Shown here: one piece after another, positions 33,693-46,900 of the stretch
Position numbering within the stretch: position 1 is the first letter of the stretch
Layout: every line of letters begins with the position of its first letter
From: Syncephalastrum monosporum B8922
Taxonomy: Eukaryota; Mucoromycota; Mucoromycetes; Mucorales; Syncephalastraceae
DNA length: 64,000 nucleotides
Assembly (NCBI GenBank): GCA_000697355.1
Contig: JNEN01000714.1
Location: 1 to 64,000 of the forward strand
Direction of reading: 5' to 3'
Notes under the pieces: model-generated
The model's input: only the letters and a program-made list of their open reading frames with translations
What the model was told of the DNA's origin: nothing
Databases searched by the model: none
Translations under genes and position numbers: made by a program

Positions 33693-34559
33693 ATGATTGA
33701 CCTTTCGGACGAGCAACTGAGTGCCGCCATGCACTCTCTCGGCGCTGCCTTTACCCAAGCAGGTGCCGCCATCAATGAAATCGCTACTTTGTTAAGTGCT
33801 GCTCCGCAAGCTTCACAAGGAGACGACGCGGACGCCGACCGGCACGACGAAGATGACCATAAGATTCCTCTCGGCAAGCGCATCCGTGATCCACTCGCTC
33901 CCAAACGTCCCAATCCCGCATACCGTCTGTTCATCAAAGATGTAATTGCCAAGATGCGCGAGGATTCACCCGAGGCCTCGCAAGCCGATCTGTTCAAACG
34001 CGTCTCCGAAAAGTGGAAGGGCCTCGACCAGGCCGCCAAGGACCGCTACCAAGCCCAATACGAGGAGAACAAGAAAATATACGAACGCGAGCTGGATGAC
34101 TACAAGCAGTACCGCGAGAAGAACCCCTTCGACGAGGAAAAGGAGCTGCTGAACTACGGCCCCGTCAAGCGAAGACGCGTCCTCAAGACCAAGGCCATCA
34201 AGGCCGAAGCGCCTTCCGAAGAGCCCTCCGCCGCCAGCAACAAGGAACCCGCTGCTCCCAAAAAGAAGCGTCAGCCAAAGAAAAAGCAGCAGCCAGAACA
34301 GGAACAGACCGAGGAGAACCATGCCAAGGTTTCTGAGGCCGAAAGCGATCAGGAAGAAGAAGAGGGCAAACTAGTCCCTGCCCCGGCCACTCCTTCCACT
34401 TCCGCCACTACAGGCACTGCGGCTGAGAGCAGCAGCAATGCTCGTGAGGATACTACCAAGGAGAAGAAGAAGAGCAAACGAAACAAGAAGAAGGGTGACA
34501 AGTTTGCCGAGAAGTCTGCTGACAAGTCTGCCGGCAAGCCTTTGAAGAACAAAAAGTAA
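33693..34559 (+). CDS. HMG-box protein with Lys/Glu-rich tail
   Basis: One exon, 288 residues. A short N-terminal helical region (MIDLSDEQLSAAMHSLGAAF) resembles a dimerisation segment. One HMG box lies at about residues 67-137: DPLAPKRPNPAYRLFIKD, then VSEKWKGLDQAAKDRYQ and ELDDYKQYREKNPF. The rest is low-complexity, with Lys-rich patches that look like nuclear signals (KRRRVLKTK, PKKKRQPKKK) and Glu/Ser stretches. HMG boxes bend DNA. The layout resembles fungal Hmo1- or NHP10-like chromatin proteins, but I cannot choose between them. Confidence 0.85.
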   Translation: MIDLSDEQLSAAMHSLGAAFTQAGAAINEIATLLSAAPQASQGDDADADRHDEDDHKIPLGKRIRDPLAPKRPNPAYRLFIKDVIAKMREDSPEASQADLFKRVSEKWKGLDQAAKDRYQAQYEENKKIYERELDDYKQYREKNPFDEEKELLNYGPVKRRRVLKTKAIKAEAPSEEPSAASNKEPAAPKKKRQPKKKQQPEQEQTEENHAKVSEAESDQEEEEGKLVPAPATPSTSATTGTAAESSSNAREDTTKEKKKSKRNKKKGDKFAEKSADKSAGKPLKNKK

Positions 34560-35524
34560 TATATATGAATATATGTAAGGACCCCCCCTTTGTGCCGCGC
34601 TCGTACATCCTCTATCTCTCTATCTGTTCTTCTTTTTCTCTGTCTTTCTCCGTATCTCTCTGTCTGTTTTGCTCTCCAGCACACACACACACACACACAC
34701 ATTCCCTCATGTTATGTTACTTTTCTTTTCACGCCTCTCTGTGTGTCTTATTGCCGCAATCACCGAATCTTTTGACTTGAATACCTATAACACTTTGTGT
34801 ATTTTGCATTGTCCGTGCTTCATTAAGGCGGGTCTAGGACTCTCTATATGATATCTGCACATTGGAAGCATATGCGGGACATCTTTTTAACCTACCAACA
34901 CGATACGTTTCATGCGCGGCTTCTCTTGAGAGTCGATCGGCGTAGGTACTTACAGATCAGACACTTCTATATTTTGCCATAGGTAATAGTCATGTCGAGA
35001 CAAGTTGAAGTACGCACCTATTTACGCGTTCCTCGATTAGAAAGTGTATGTTGCGCCACCACATAATCATAGCCATCATGGGATAGCCGGGACAGACACC
35101 CAATTCTAATTCCAACTCATAGCGTCCCAAAGGGCGATATGGGTACATGGTGTGTTCATAATTATCCGCGCCCTATGTTTTTAGAAAAGGATCATCTGAT
35201 TGTGAGAGACACGTTGTTAATAATCAAATATCTGCTTCATTGCGATGTGGGAAGAGAGCTCTATCGTTTTGTGTGCTCATAACAGAGGGCTTTTCTAGCT
35301 GCTGTAGATCTACTGAATACATGACACATGTCAATAAAAAAAAAGGACATGTATAAAGTAAACAGTAATGCAGCCTAGTAGACGCAGTAAGCAGAGGCCA
35401 AGGGAGGACAAGGGACGCCGTAAATGTTTAGACCCCCCAAAAAAGAGAGCATCGAATTAAGATATCCAGCCAGTGCGTTTCTTTTCTTGGCCTTGTTCGC
35501 ATACACTGTAAAAACACCACCCCA
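34560..35524. other. Intergenic with (AC)n repeat
   Basis: 965 bp with an (AC)n tract at 34681-34701 and pyrimidine-rich sequence at 34610-34680. Nothing gene-like or tRNA-like was seen up to the Fab1-like start. Confidence 0.4.
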
Positions 35525-38500
35525 ATGAAGGCGAGTCGCACTTCACAGGGAGGAATCGACCACGCTCGAAAGCCGCTTCCTCCTCTCAGCACGTCGGCCA
35601 CGACGACGGCCACAGCCACAACGGCCACAGCCACACAAGGAAAGCCCGTATCACGGCAACACTCCCCACACCACCCTCAATTGACTGCATTTCCTGATGA
35701 GGCAGCACGCCATCACCTCAAAGCACTGCTTACTACATGGTTGACGGACACAGAGCTCCCGAAAGGTTTCAGCGACGTTGCCCATCGTCTCCTGTTGCGA
35801 CTCGCCGAGGGACTCAGCAAGGGCATTCACCCATCCACCTGCTACCTCGAAGTGCTCAGCTTCAAACACCTCAACGACTCGCGCTTCCTCTCCAACGTTC
35901 AAGTTGGCATGCCTCTGCATACAGCCTTCACCAGCAGCAGTAAGGGGGAAAAAAAAGAAAAGAAAAAGAAAAAAAAAACAAGAAAAGAGACTCGCCGCTC
36001 TCTGCTGCAGCAGGTTCATAACCCGCGTTTCTGTTTGATTCGCTTGTAGGTATCGCCACGGATCAGCATCCGACGCTTCCGGGTGGCACCCTGCGATTTT
36101 ATGGCCTGTCCGACGACCCCAAAATCGGCTCCTTATTGGAAGCCATCTTATATGTCCTTTGGTGTTTATGGTATGACCTGCGGATACGGCCGTGCATGTC
36201 CCTTGGCTGAGACATCACCTTGTACGACCTTGATTAGGCTAGAGGCGCATGTCATGCAGGACCACGGCATACCGTCCTCGGACAGCAAGTCCCCATCGTC
36301 CCTTTCATCCCCGCCTGAATCACCGAAAGCCGCGCCGTTGCCGGAGCGACAAGGTTTTTTAAAGTGGATCTTTGGAAGACGCAATGACCCTCCCGCGCAA
36401 GAAGAAAAAAAGCCATCGGCACCTATAAAACGCGCTCCCTCGTTTGCCAAACTCAGCTCCATCCCTAAGCGACGCTCTTTACCGTCCTCCTCGTCTTCCT
36501 CGCCACCCGCTCCTATTGGTCCTGCTTCTGATCCCCTCCGCTTCTCCAAGCTCTGCGATACATTCCGAGACGCGGTGTGCTCCGCTTCACCCAGCTGTCG
36601 TTACCCCGTACCCCATATCTTTCTTCGCCTTCGGGCTGAGGAGGAAGGGTATCGTACGATCCATCATGTCATGAACATGAGCTCCAGGCCTTCGAACAAG
36701 AGCTGGGGTGGTCCCCTAAAAACCAACAGTAACCTGCTACAGCGGACATCCTCCATTCTGTTGAGACGGAAATCCATGCCGGATAGCTCCACGCTGAACG
36801 ACGCGTCCTCGATACCCCAATCCATCACCGCCTACTCTTTACTCCGTATACCCGACACGATCTTGACCAAGAAGCTCGGCCTGAATCACATTTTCCTGGA
36901 TACCCACTCGGTCGACAGCTTCATCCGCCTTCAGCAACTGACTTTTACTTATGCCTATTACCCCATTGGCTGCCCCCAGCAGCCCTGCATGGGGCCCATG
37001 CTATGCAACCTGTCGTACGAGCCGCATGTCCACCCACCTTCGCTAGGTGATACAATCCTCCGATGGTGTCGCTCCAGCGCATTGACTTGCAAAACACTCG
37101 TGCATGATAGATTGGAGAAGAGCATGCAGCCTGATACCATCACACCACCCGCGTCTTCACCCAACAGCTTCTCTGATGATGGCGAGAAATACAACACCGC
37201 ATCGATCAAGGGTAATGGGAAACAGCAGGAGTCGTCTCCCTGTCACGGCTGCAGCCAGGCACTGAGCGATCACACCATGAGTTTTTCGCATGGTCCTGGC
37301 AAGATCACCGTACAGATATTCAAGCAGAAAGGGCAAGAAACAAGCATTGAAAAGGATACACAAGAGATTGACATGTGGACGGAATGCTGCCTGTGCGAAG
37401 CCCAGACCGCACCCGTCGCCATGTCGCGTGAAACGTTTGCTTATCCACTCGCCAAGTATTTTGAGCTCATCCTTTACAGCCATGCATTCTATGCACCCTC
37501 AAAGCTGTGCAGCCATGCAAAGACGCGGTCCGCCATCATGCGCTGCTTCCGATCTCGTGAAAATGCGAGCGTCACTGTGAAGTTGAACTATGACGATCTG
37601 GTGTTGTATGACTTGCAAGCACCGAAGCTGCAGGTCGTGAGTGACGACGCCAACGCCCCGCTTGCAAACAACATGACCGACAACATGTCATCCCCTATCA
37701 GTCCCAAAGCGCTGCAACGCTGGCATGACATGCTCGCAGAGGACGTGCACAAATTCTTTGACGCCCTCTCGGGTCACATTCACGTGCTCGATCAATACCT
37801 CAGAGCCGAGGCCAAGCGCCGCAGTCGGGATACCCAGTTGAATGAGGCGCATCGGCAGGAAACGGTGCTGCACATTGAGCTTGAGAAGGAAGAACTGGCG
37901 CGTTTGCGAAAGATGCTTTTGGAACACGAGCAAGAAGCGCTCCAGCACGAACTCGTTCAGACGCCCGGGCACGCTTTGAATGATTTCCGCCGCCTGTTCA
38001 AGGTGCGGTCACATGCCATACTGGATCAGCTTTATGAAAGGCAGGAACACAGGTGCCCAGATTTATCCATCGAATGTCCGTGGGAGGTGCCTGATTATAT
38101 CGAGTACGTATAGAGTGCTCCACCCGGTATGGCTGCTAAGTCGTTTCTGCTGCGTAGATCGGACCGTGTACATGCGTTCCCTGGCTCAAGCATCTTGGTG
38201 CGTCAAGACGAACCTTCGTCCATGATTGCTTACACTCTCAGTGCACCGGAGTTCACGGCTGAAGTACAGCAGATCGATATGCAAAACTCCCAGGGGGAGC
38301 TTCAAAAGAGACGGGCTAGCTACTCTGGCGCGCTTGTCAATAAAGACGAAGAGAAATCGACAGATGTCCTGCCAAAGAAGTCGGCCAAAGACGATGAGCA
38401 GAGTATCATTGATGGCTACTACTCCATCGTGACTCGCAAATATGTTGCCCCTTCAGCAGGTCAAGGATCGGAAACTGCGTCTTTCCGTGCTATGGTATTA

Positions 38501-39966
38501 GAGACGGTCCGGACGAATGCGAGCGAGCTCCATTATCATCAGAATCGACGTCTTCAAGGTTTGAAAGATAAACTTGTGACGAAAGTGCAAAACGGGGACA
38601 AGAAGAAGGGAAGTCAGGACGACCCTATCCATCGGCAACTCAGTCAGCGGACACTGATGGGGGATTCCGATATCGATCATCACCAACAAACGACAGAACT
38701 CAAGCTGTCCTCATCATATAATGACACGATACAAACAAAGGGTCAGGACACATCGCAGGATTTGAGCCCACATATCAAGCATAGTAAGTCCGAGACGTAA
38801 GCGAATGAAACGGGCTGATCCAATTATGTGCTAGAATACGTGCATAACGGGATCGAGTTTACATGCATCGTCTATTATGCAAAGGAATTTGATAGGCTGA
38901 GGCGCCAATGCGGTATCGATCAACTGATGATTCAATCACTGAGCCGCTGCGAAACATGGAAGGCCACTGGCGGCAAAAGCAAAAGTCAATTCTACAAATC
39001 GCAAGGTAAACATCCACATTTGGAGTATTCTATAAGTGGCGGTGACATTAAATGCACATCTACCTGCCATAGACGGAAGACTCGTCGTCAAGGAGATGGT
39101 GAACGCATGGAACAATGCCGAGAAAGAGTCCATCCTCAAGTTCTCCCCAAAATATTTTGAGCATATGGAACAGTCCGTCGAGGTAAGGAGCCACTGCGGT
39201 CATAGGTAAATACACCACTCTAAACAATGCTTAGACGCCCAGTATTCTAGCAAAAATATTTGGCTTTTATACCATTCGCATGCGCAACGAGAACGACAAA
39301 CAAACACTGCTCAACTTGGACGTCCTCGTGATGGAGCATCTCTTCTACAGTAGCGGACCCAAGATCAATCGGTGCTTTGACTTCAAAGGCATTCGAGACC
39401 GTCAAGTCAACGACACGCAGAAAAGCAAAGGGACTAAGGACTTGACGCTTTGGGATGGCGACTGGCTTTCTGGCTATCGATTCGATCTGCCCGTGTACGA
39501 ACAGAGTCGAGCGCTCATTGAAGCGGCTATCAAGAACGATACCGAGTTTCTTGCTCGCTGCAATATCATGGATTACTCACTGCTCACAGGCGTCGATGAT
39601 AACAAGAAGGAGCTGACTGTGGGTATTGTCGGTAAGTGCACAATAAAGGGATACATATTCTGTCCATAATTTGACAACGATTGCTAGATTTCATCGGTGC
39701 GTTCACCTGGTACAAGAAGGTCGAGTCGAGAAGCAAATCCACCCTGCGTCCCAACAAAGAAGTCACGGTCGTTCCTCCGGAGCAGTACAAGTGGCGCTTT
39801 CGGCGCCTTATTGACGAGTATTTTCTGCCTGTTGCAGGTACGTATACCCCCCCCCGGGTAAAGGAAGATGTGGATTCACTTGCAAGGGTACTGACAGCAA
39901 TCTGGAATAGGCAAATTTGATAAAGTCAGTGACCGCCATCTCGTTTCAAGCGCTGCTATAATTTAA
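35525..39966 (+). CDS. Fab1/PIKfyve-like phosphatidylinositol phosphate kinase, short form
   Basis: Nine exons: 35525-35939, 36050-36170, 36238-38103, 38158-38783, 38835-39005, 39073-39182, 39235-39631, 39688-39837 and 39911-39966, giving 1303 residues. The C-terminal 300 residues are a PIPK domain: a Gly-rich loop (GGKSKSQFYKSQ) and VVKEM Lys, LVMEHLFY, FDFKGIRDRQV, CNIMDYSLLTGVDD, and VGIVDFIGAFTWYKKVE with the metal Asp. Upstream are the Fab1 signatures EPSSMIAYTLSAPEF and a Cys/Cys/Arg-rich region (about 555-640, CCLCEAQTAPVAMSRETFAY). Fab1 makes PI(3,5)P2 on endosomes and vacuoles. Unlike the usual 1800-2300 residue enzyme, there is no FYVE domain, and the CCT-like domain is cut to its ends (HLKALLTTW and LEAHVMQDHG). 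No upstream exon with a FYVE domain was found. Confidence 0.88.
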
Positions 39967-40526
39967 GTTATAATAAGTACATTCATCTACGCATACATAT
40001 AATAATATCAGAAGCTTCAAGAATCGCTCTTGACTATCCGAAAGCCTGGGAGTCACGTGGCATAGCAAAAATGTAATAAGGCAGCGCGTACTTAACACCG
40101 AGTACGTCTATCCAATGTCTCTATGTATTGGCGAGATCTGAACATAGAAACACAGAACTTATGGCGTAGTAACAGCAAAAGATAGTGAAGTTTTTTGCGT
40201 ACGCCTATCCAGGCACGGCAAAAAAGTACAATATGTAAAAAGGGAAGAGTGGTGAAACTTTGGCAGAAATTGAAAGGCCGAATTCAGCTCACGTGACCCG
40301 CGAAGTTCAAAGTAGAGGCAACGAAAAAAAGTGGGAATTTTGTTTCCCCCCCAGGGCGGTGTCCGCGTTCTTTTGGCACTTCTTTTTCCTATTTCAATCT
40401 TTCTTTCTCTGTTGGTGCGCTTCTACCCCCTTCCAAAATATATCAAAGGACTAGGGATTCTCTCTTCTTGAAGCGGAGAGGTCACACGAAGCAAGGTCAC
40501 AATCTGCTCTACCCGTCCTTTTGGCC
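39967..40526. other. Intergenic, 5' region of TRA1
   Basis: 560 bp between the Fab1-like stop and the TRA1 start. It contains two CACGTG palindromes (listed separately) and a T-rich block at 40380-40440. No gene was seen. Confidence 0.4.
40052..40296. promoter_or_regulatory. Pair of CACGTG sites upstream of TRA1
   Basis: GTCACGTG at 40052-40059 and the palindrome TCACGTGA at 40289-40296 match the bHLH (Cbf1-type) consensus. They lie 230-470 bp before the TRA1 start codon. Function is inferred from position only. Confidence 0.3.
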
Positions 40527-40906
40527 ATGACTACCTTGCAAGTCTACGCTCACCGGCTAGGCGACGCCAACCTGGGTATACATTGCAGACACGGAAGACG
40601 AGGATCGCGCCTCTTGTGCTCACTCGCCTTGCTTCATTTTCACTCTAGCCGTCGGCCTCAAAGTCACGATTGCCAATGAACTTCGCGATCAAGTTGAAAT
40701 CTTCCAGACGCTCGAGTATCCTCGGTTCCTCCACACGCTTATACCTGTCTTTCTCGACATTCTCCAGAACGGCTCGCCTGTTTTTGTGAGCAACGCGCCT
40801 GAGCAGGTATTTCCATCCCCTGCCCTCTGATATTTCACCTCATGACATCCTTATTCTTATCCTTATTCTTATCTTCGTCTTCATCTTTCATCGTACGTGG
40901 ATGCTG

Positions 40907-40944
<38 letters not shown>

Positions 40945-43900
40945 ACTGAGGAACATCATCCTGGAGATTATTTACCGTTTACCGCAAACCGAGCCTCTGA
41001 AAGAATACGCCAACGAGTTATGCACGACCCTCATGAACCTGCTTCGAAACGAAAACGAAGAGAATGCCGTCGTCTGCGTCAAAATCATCATCGACCTCCA
41101 CCGCTCTTTCCGTCACGTTCTCGAAGATCAAGTGCAGCCCTTTCTCGACATCGTTCAGGAGATATTTAAGAACATGGAGCAGACCGTCAAGGATTCGCTC
41201 GATGCACCGAGCACGCCTGCCAGTGTCACGGTAAAGAAAAAGAAAAGAAAAGCACAGCAGGAACCCTGCTATTTATGATGCACGCCTGCTGACATGCGAA
41301 AACCGGTCTACCTAATAGCCTGGCCCTAATCCAATGCTGGCTGCGTCCCCTCGCCCAATGTCTCCTGCTGCAGAATCGGCTGACACGCCGTCCAAAGTCT
41401 TGCCGCGTGGCATGTTCAGCTTCAAAGTTCTGACCGAGTGCCCCATCATCGTCGTCCTGCTCTTCCAGTCCCACCGCAAATACGCTTCCGAAAATATCAT
41501 GAAATTCGTCCCTCTCATCTTCCAGACCCTCAAGCTCGAAGCAAAGCCTCAGCAAGAGGCTTCCATGGCTGCTCGCAATCGGGGTGAGATCTTTGTAGGC
41601 GTCAGTCCGGAAATCAAAAACAGGAGCGTCTACAGCGATTTCATCATTGCACAAGTCAAGGTAAGAAGAAGAAGGCGTCGTCATCGTAACAGATTTCTTA
41701 TTTGGCCGCGCATACAGACCATGTCCTTCCTTGCGTACATATTGCGCAGCTACACGCAAGTTCTCAAACCATATCAGTCTCAAATCCCGGACTTTGTTTT
41801 GCGTCTGCTGCGTGAATGCCCTCCCGAATCCTCTTCCACTCGTAAAGTAAGTCGTGATATATATGCCTATACGAGACAATAGGAACACGTAAATTCATTC
41901 ATGTGCTAGGAACTCCTTGTCGCCACCCGGCATATCCTCTCCACCGAATTCCGAACCTCCTTTGTTCCAAAAATCGACCTGCTCTTGAATGAAAAAGTGC
42001 TTATTGGCACGGGCGTCACCTCGCATGACACGCTTCGGTACGTAACATATTAGGCAAGCCTCGTAAGCCTCCGCTTTCTCTCACACATATACCCACTATT
42101 CTCTCTAGGCCGCTTGCGTACAGTATGCTAGCCGACCTGGTCCATCATATCCGCTCGGAGCTTACGCCCTCCCAACTGCTCCGCACTGTGTATATATACT
42201 CGCGTAATCTGCATGATGCCACTCTGGCCCCCAGCATCCAGACCATGTGTGGCAAGCTGTTGCTCAACCTCATCGACTGTATCATCAAAATCCCCAACAG
42301 AGAAGAAGGTAAATCACAACATTCATATCATGCAACACATCAACTAATACGGATGACACAGGCCGAGACCTTTTGATGCGTATCCTCGACGCCTTTGTTA
42401 GCAAATTTGCTGCCCTCAATATCCAATTCCCCTCGTGTCTGCGCCAATACAAAAAGAAAAAGAACAACGGCAGCGCCAACATGGAAACCGATGACCCAGA
42501 AGACTTTGATTTTGATCGAGCTCGCTCCATACATACTTCTACTTTTGTTCCGGATGCCACACACGATGGTATCAAAGGTAGTTTCGCCTTGTTGGATTGA
42601 GACGCGATTGCTCATTCTTTGAGAACATAGATGGTCGCTTCCTGTTCCGCAACCTGGCTATTGGTCTGAAGCCCCTTTTCATTGGCCTGCGTCATTGCAA
42701 TCCACCACCGCCTCAGGGCTATGAAGGCAACACACAGGTATACGGTCAGTACGCGAGACGATTCAGCCAAGACGAAGTGGAAACATTTGTGCGCCTTTTC
42801 CGCGAGGGTTTGGTTTGCTTTGAGTACTACAATGTGGACAACTACGGCCCCGATTGCTCGCCTCCTGACTTTGCTGCACAAGAAGCGAGCGAACGCACCG
42901 AGTCGTCCATCGGGTCGAACGACCTGTCGCAGAAACTCGCGTCGCTCGCTAGCGGCGAGAAGGAAATCCTCGACATGTTCTCGATCGTATTTACGCTCGT
43001 CGACCCGGCCGTATTCCAGGAGATCTTTGCATCCCAAATAGATTTCTTCTTCGAACGGATGTTGGTCAACCCGATGCTGGTCCACATTGCGCAGTACTTT
43101 CTGGGCAACGAGCTATCATCGCAAGGTTTTGCAGGCGTTATATTCAAATTCCTCGTCGACCGCATCGAGCGCTTGGGTGACGAAGACCTGCATTACTCGG
43201 GCGTCATGCTGCACTTGTTTCAGCTGGCTTTCATGGCAGTCAACCTGTTTCCAGACGCCAACGAGTCTACGCTGCAGCCATACCTGGCCAATCTCGTCAT
43301 GTCATGCTTCAAACTGTCGGCGAAAGCCAAGGAACCTGCCAATTACTTTTTGCTTTTGCGCGCGCTCTTCAAAAGCATTGGTGGTGGACGCTTTGAGCTC
43401 CTGTACAAGGAAGTCTCGCCCTTGCTTCAAATCTTGCTGGAGAACCTTAATGCACTGCTCACGCTGGCCCACAAACAGGAGATGCGCTGCCTTTTCGTCG
43501 AACTCTGCCTGGCTGTACCGGTGCGCCTGAGTACACTGCTGCCTTTCTTGCCATATCTCATGCGTCCGCTCGTAATTGCCCTGCAAGCCGATGCTGAGCT
43601 GGTCTCCCAAGGTCTGCGCACGATGGAGCTCTGCAACGACAACCTGAATCCCGAGTTCCTGGACCATATCATGGCGCCCGTCATGACCGAGCTTATGAAC
43701 GCGCTGTGGAGCCACCTCAAGCCGCTTCCTTACAATCAACAGCACAGTCACGCCGCTCTGCGCATTCTTGGCAAGCTCGGTGGTCGCAACCGACGTATGC
43801 TCAAAAAGCCGCCTCAGCTTACCTTCAGTCCACGCACGGAAGACGGTGTTTCCGTCGAGGTCGTGTTTGATCCTAACTCGACCCCTTACACGTTGCCTCT

Positions 43901-46900
43901 CGACAAGTGCCTGGACGTCGCGGTCAAAACGCTCGCTCGAACCGACGTCAATTCCTTCTATCAAAAGTATGCGTATGAGTTCCTCAAGGCCAACATGGCT
44001 CTGATGCTTGAGCTCGAAGAAGGGCCTCCCCAGCTGGCGCAATCACTCTACCAGCGCGTCAAACAGCAGTTGCTCGACGGCGAGCAGGAAGACGCTATGC
44101 AGGTCGATAGCACAGCGGAAGAGAACACGGATGAGAACACCGTTGTGGGATCGGCTTTGAAAGAAAACGGCACCAAACCCAAGCGCCTCACAGGTAATGG
44201 CTACACGAAATACCTGTCGAAACGCATTGCGCAGGAAGACGCGTTACGTACGATACTCGTAGCCATTCTCAAGGCGTCGACGTTGCCCAACCTCGAGGAG
44301 GACGCCTGGACCTTTTTCCAGCACGTGTGCCGCCACTTTACCTTGCTCCACATTGGTGAGGCTGTCGAAGCCAAAGAAAATGGAAAGCGTCCGCTTGCCG
44401 ACATGCTCGAAGGCCGCCTCGCAGTGCAGAATCTGAACACCACCATCCTCGTCGATGCTGTTGTGGAAGTCATCTCGTCAGAGGATCTCAAGCTGCGCAA
44501 ACGAGCGGAAGAGGTGCTGCAGCTGTGCTTTGACACGGCTGCCACGGTGCTAGGTGGCAAGGAATATGTGTCCCATCTTCCCATTTTCCGCGTCTTTGCA
44601 TCCCAATTCTGCTCGTGCTGTTACAAGCAGGAATGGTACAAGAAGCGCGGTGGCTGCCTGGGTATCTCCATGATGAGCGCACAGCTCGATATGGGCACAC
44701 GCTGGATGCGTGAGCATGAGCTCGACTTTATCAGGTCCCTCCTGTTTGTCCTGAAGGATGCTTCCCCGGAAATGGCCAACATCAACACGTCCGAGGCCAC
44801 CCAGACCTTGTCGCACGTTCTCAAAGTGTGCAACCGGCCTGAAGACGACGAGTCCCAAGAGGCGCAACAGAAATTTCAGCATCTCATCACGCTGCTGTTG
44901 AGTGAACTCTCCAACTCGAATAACGTCGTACGCGAAACCATCCAGTCCTCCTTCCAGCTGTTGGCGGATCTGACCGGAAACGAAGTGACTGAACTCCTGG
45001 CACCAGTGCGCGAGCGCCTCGTTGCGCCTATTTTTGCCAAGCCGCTGCGCGCACTGCCGTTTGCCATGCAGATCGGCCATATTGACGCTATCACCTACTG
45101 CTTGACGCTGCGCCCGCCCTTCCTCGAGTTCAACGACGAGCTTATCCGCCTGCTCCATGAAGCATTGGCCCTGGCTGACGCAGAGGACCAGGCCCTCGTG
45201 AGCCGCAGCTCGCAGTACAAGAATGCCAACTCGCTGATGAACTTGCGCATCGTCTGCATCAAGCTTCTCTCGGCTGCCATGGCGTGCGCCGACTTTTCCA
45301 GCCAGCGCCAGAACCACACACGTGCGCGCATTATCCAGGTGTTCTTTAAATCGCTGTACAGCAAGTCGCCCGAGGTGGTCGATGCCGCTCACCGCGGTCT
45401 GAAGCAGGTACTGGCACAGCAGCACAAACTACCCAAGGAGCTCCTGCAACAAGGTCTTCGGCCCATTTTGACGACGCTGTCGAACCACAAGACGCTAAGC
45501 GTGTCTGGTCTGGAAGGTCTGGCGCGACTCTTGGAGCTTTTGACGAATTATTTCAAAGTCGAGATCGGCAAGAAGCTGCTGGACCATTTGAAGCAGTGGG
45601 CCGAGCCCAAAGTGCTCCAAGAGGTGGCCGGTCGCTCGTTGCACGAGAACCACGAAGTCAAAATCATCGTGGCGATCCTCAACATCTTCCACCTATTGCC
45701 CGCTGCCGCGCACATCTTTCTGAATGACCTTGTCACGGCTGTGCTGGAGATGGAGAAGGAGCTGCGCCGTTGCGTGTCGAGCCCCTTCCGCGCCAATCTT
45801 GTCAAGTATTTGAACCGCTATCCGGCTGAGACCGTCGCATACTTTTACGAACGCATGGATTCGGTCGATCACGCCCGTTTATTCATCGATATTTTGGGCA
45901 TGGAGTCTGCCACGCAGCTGCGCGATGAGGTGGGCAAGACCACGGCCGACTGGATGGCCAAGACATTCAAGGTGGAAAACAACCCGACTATGCACTTCCA
46001 GGGCGTTTTGATCGTCCGCCAGCTTACATCGTTCGACCAAGACTGGCTGGTGGGCCAGAAAGAGGTATTGGACAATCTCTTGGAGTTATGGCGTTCCCCA
46101 GCGCGTTTCGAGAGCATGATGAAAGAGGACAAGCAGGGCATCCTGGCCACACGTGAGTCGATATATTTGGCGCGCATTTTCATCACTTATCTGCGGTCGA
46201 AGCCTGGCGAGACGGATATGATATTTGACCTGGTCGCTCTTTTCGGACAAGAAACGGTTGTGGACCTCTCGTTCCTCCGTGCTTTCTTCCTTGAGGATGT
46301 GGCGCTCAAGTACTCGCCCGCACAGAAGCGCAAGGTGCTCGAAAAGTTCTTGGAACTGTTCACCGACAGCAACTTCTCCACTTATCTCAAGATGATGTCG
46401 CTGCGTCATGTTGTAAATCCGATGCTTCTCGTCTCGTTCGTGCGCAAAGACTGGGACGGCTTGCTCGATAACAAGATGATGGAGCAGCTGGATTTCAAGC
46501 TCTGGGCACAGCTCATGTCCGAGACATTGGATGATAACCAATATGCCAAAGATTCGCTCCGTATCGAGTTGTTGCAGCTGACAGCCATGATTGTGCAGTA
46601 TGCGCCACAGTTGTTGGCCGACTTGCGAAAGGAGGTCATCAAGTTTGGCTGGAACTACATTCGCCTGGAAGACGCGACGAGCAAGCAAGCGGCGTATGTT
46701 TTGATTGCACGCTTCATCGCTGCGTATGAGACGCCTAGCAAGATTGCCATCCAGATCTATCAAGCCTTGCTGCGCGCGCATCTGTCAGAGGCGCGCATCC
46801 TTGTGAAACAAGGTCTCGATATTCTCGCCCCTGTGCTGCCCAAACGTGTCCCTCTCCAAGCCAATGAGCGCGTTCCCACGTGGGTGCGATTGACCCGCAA

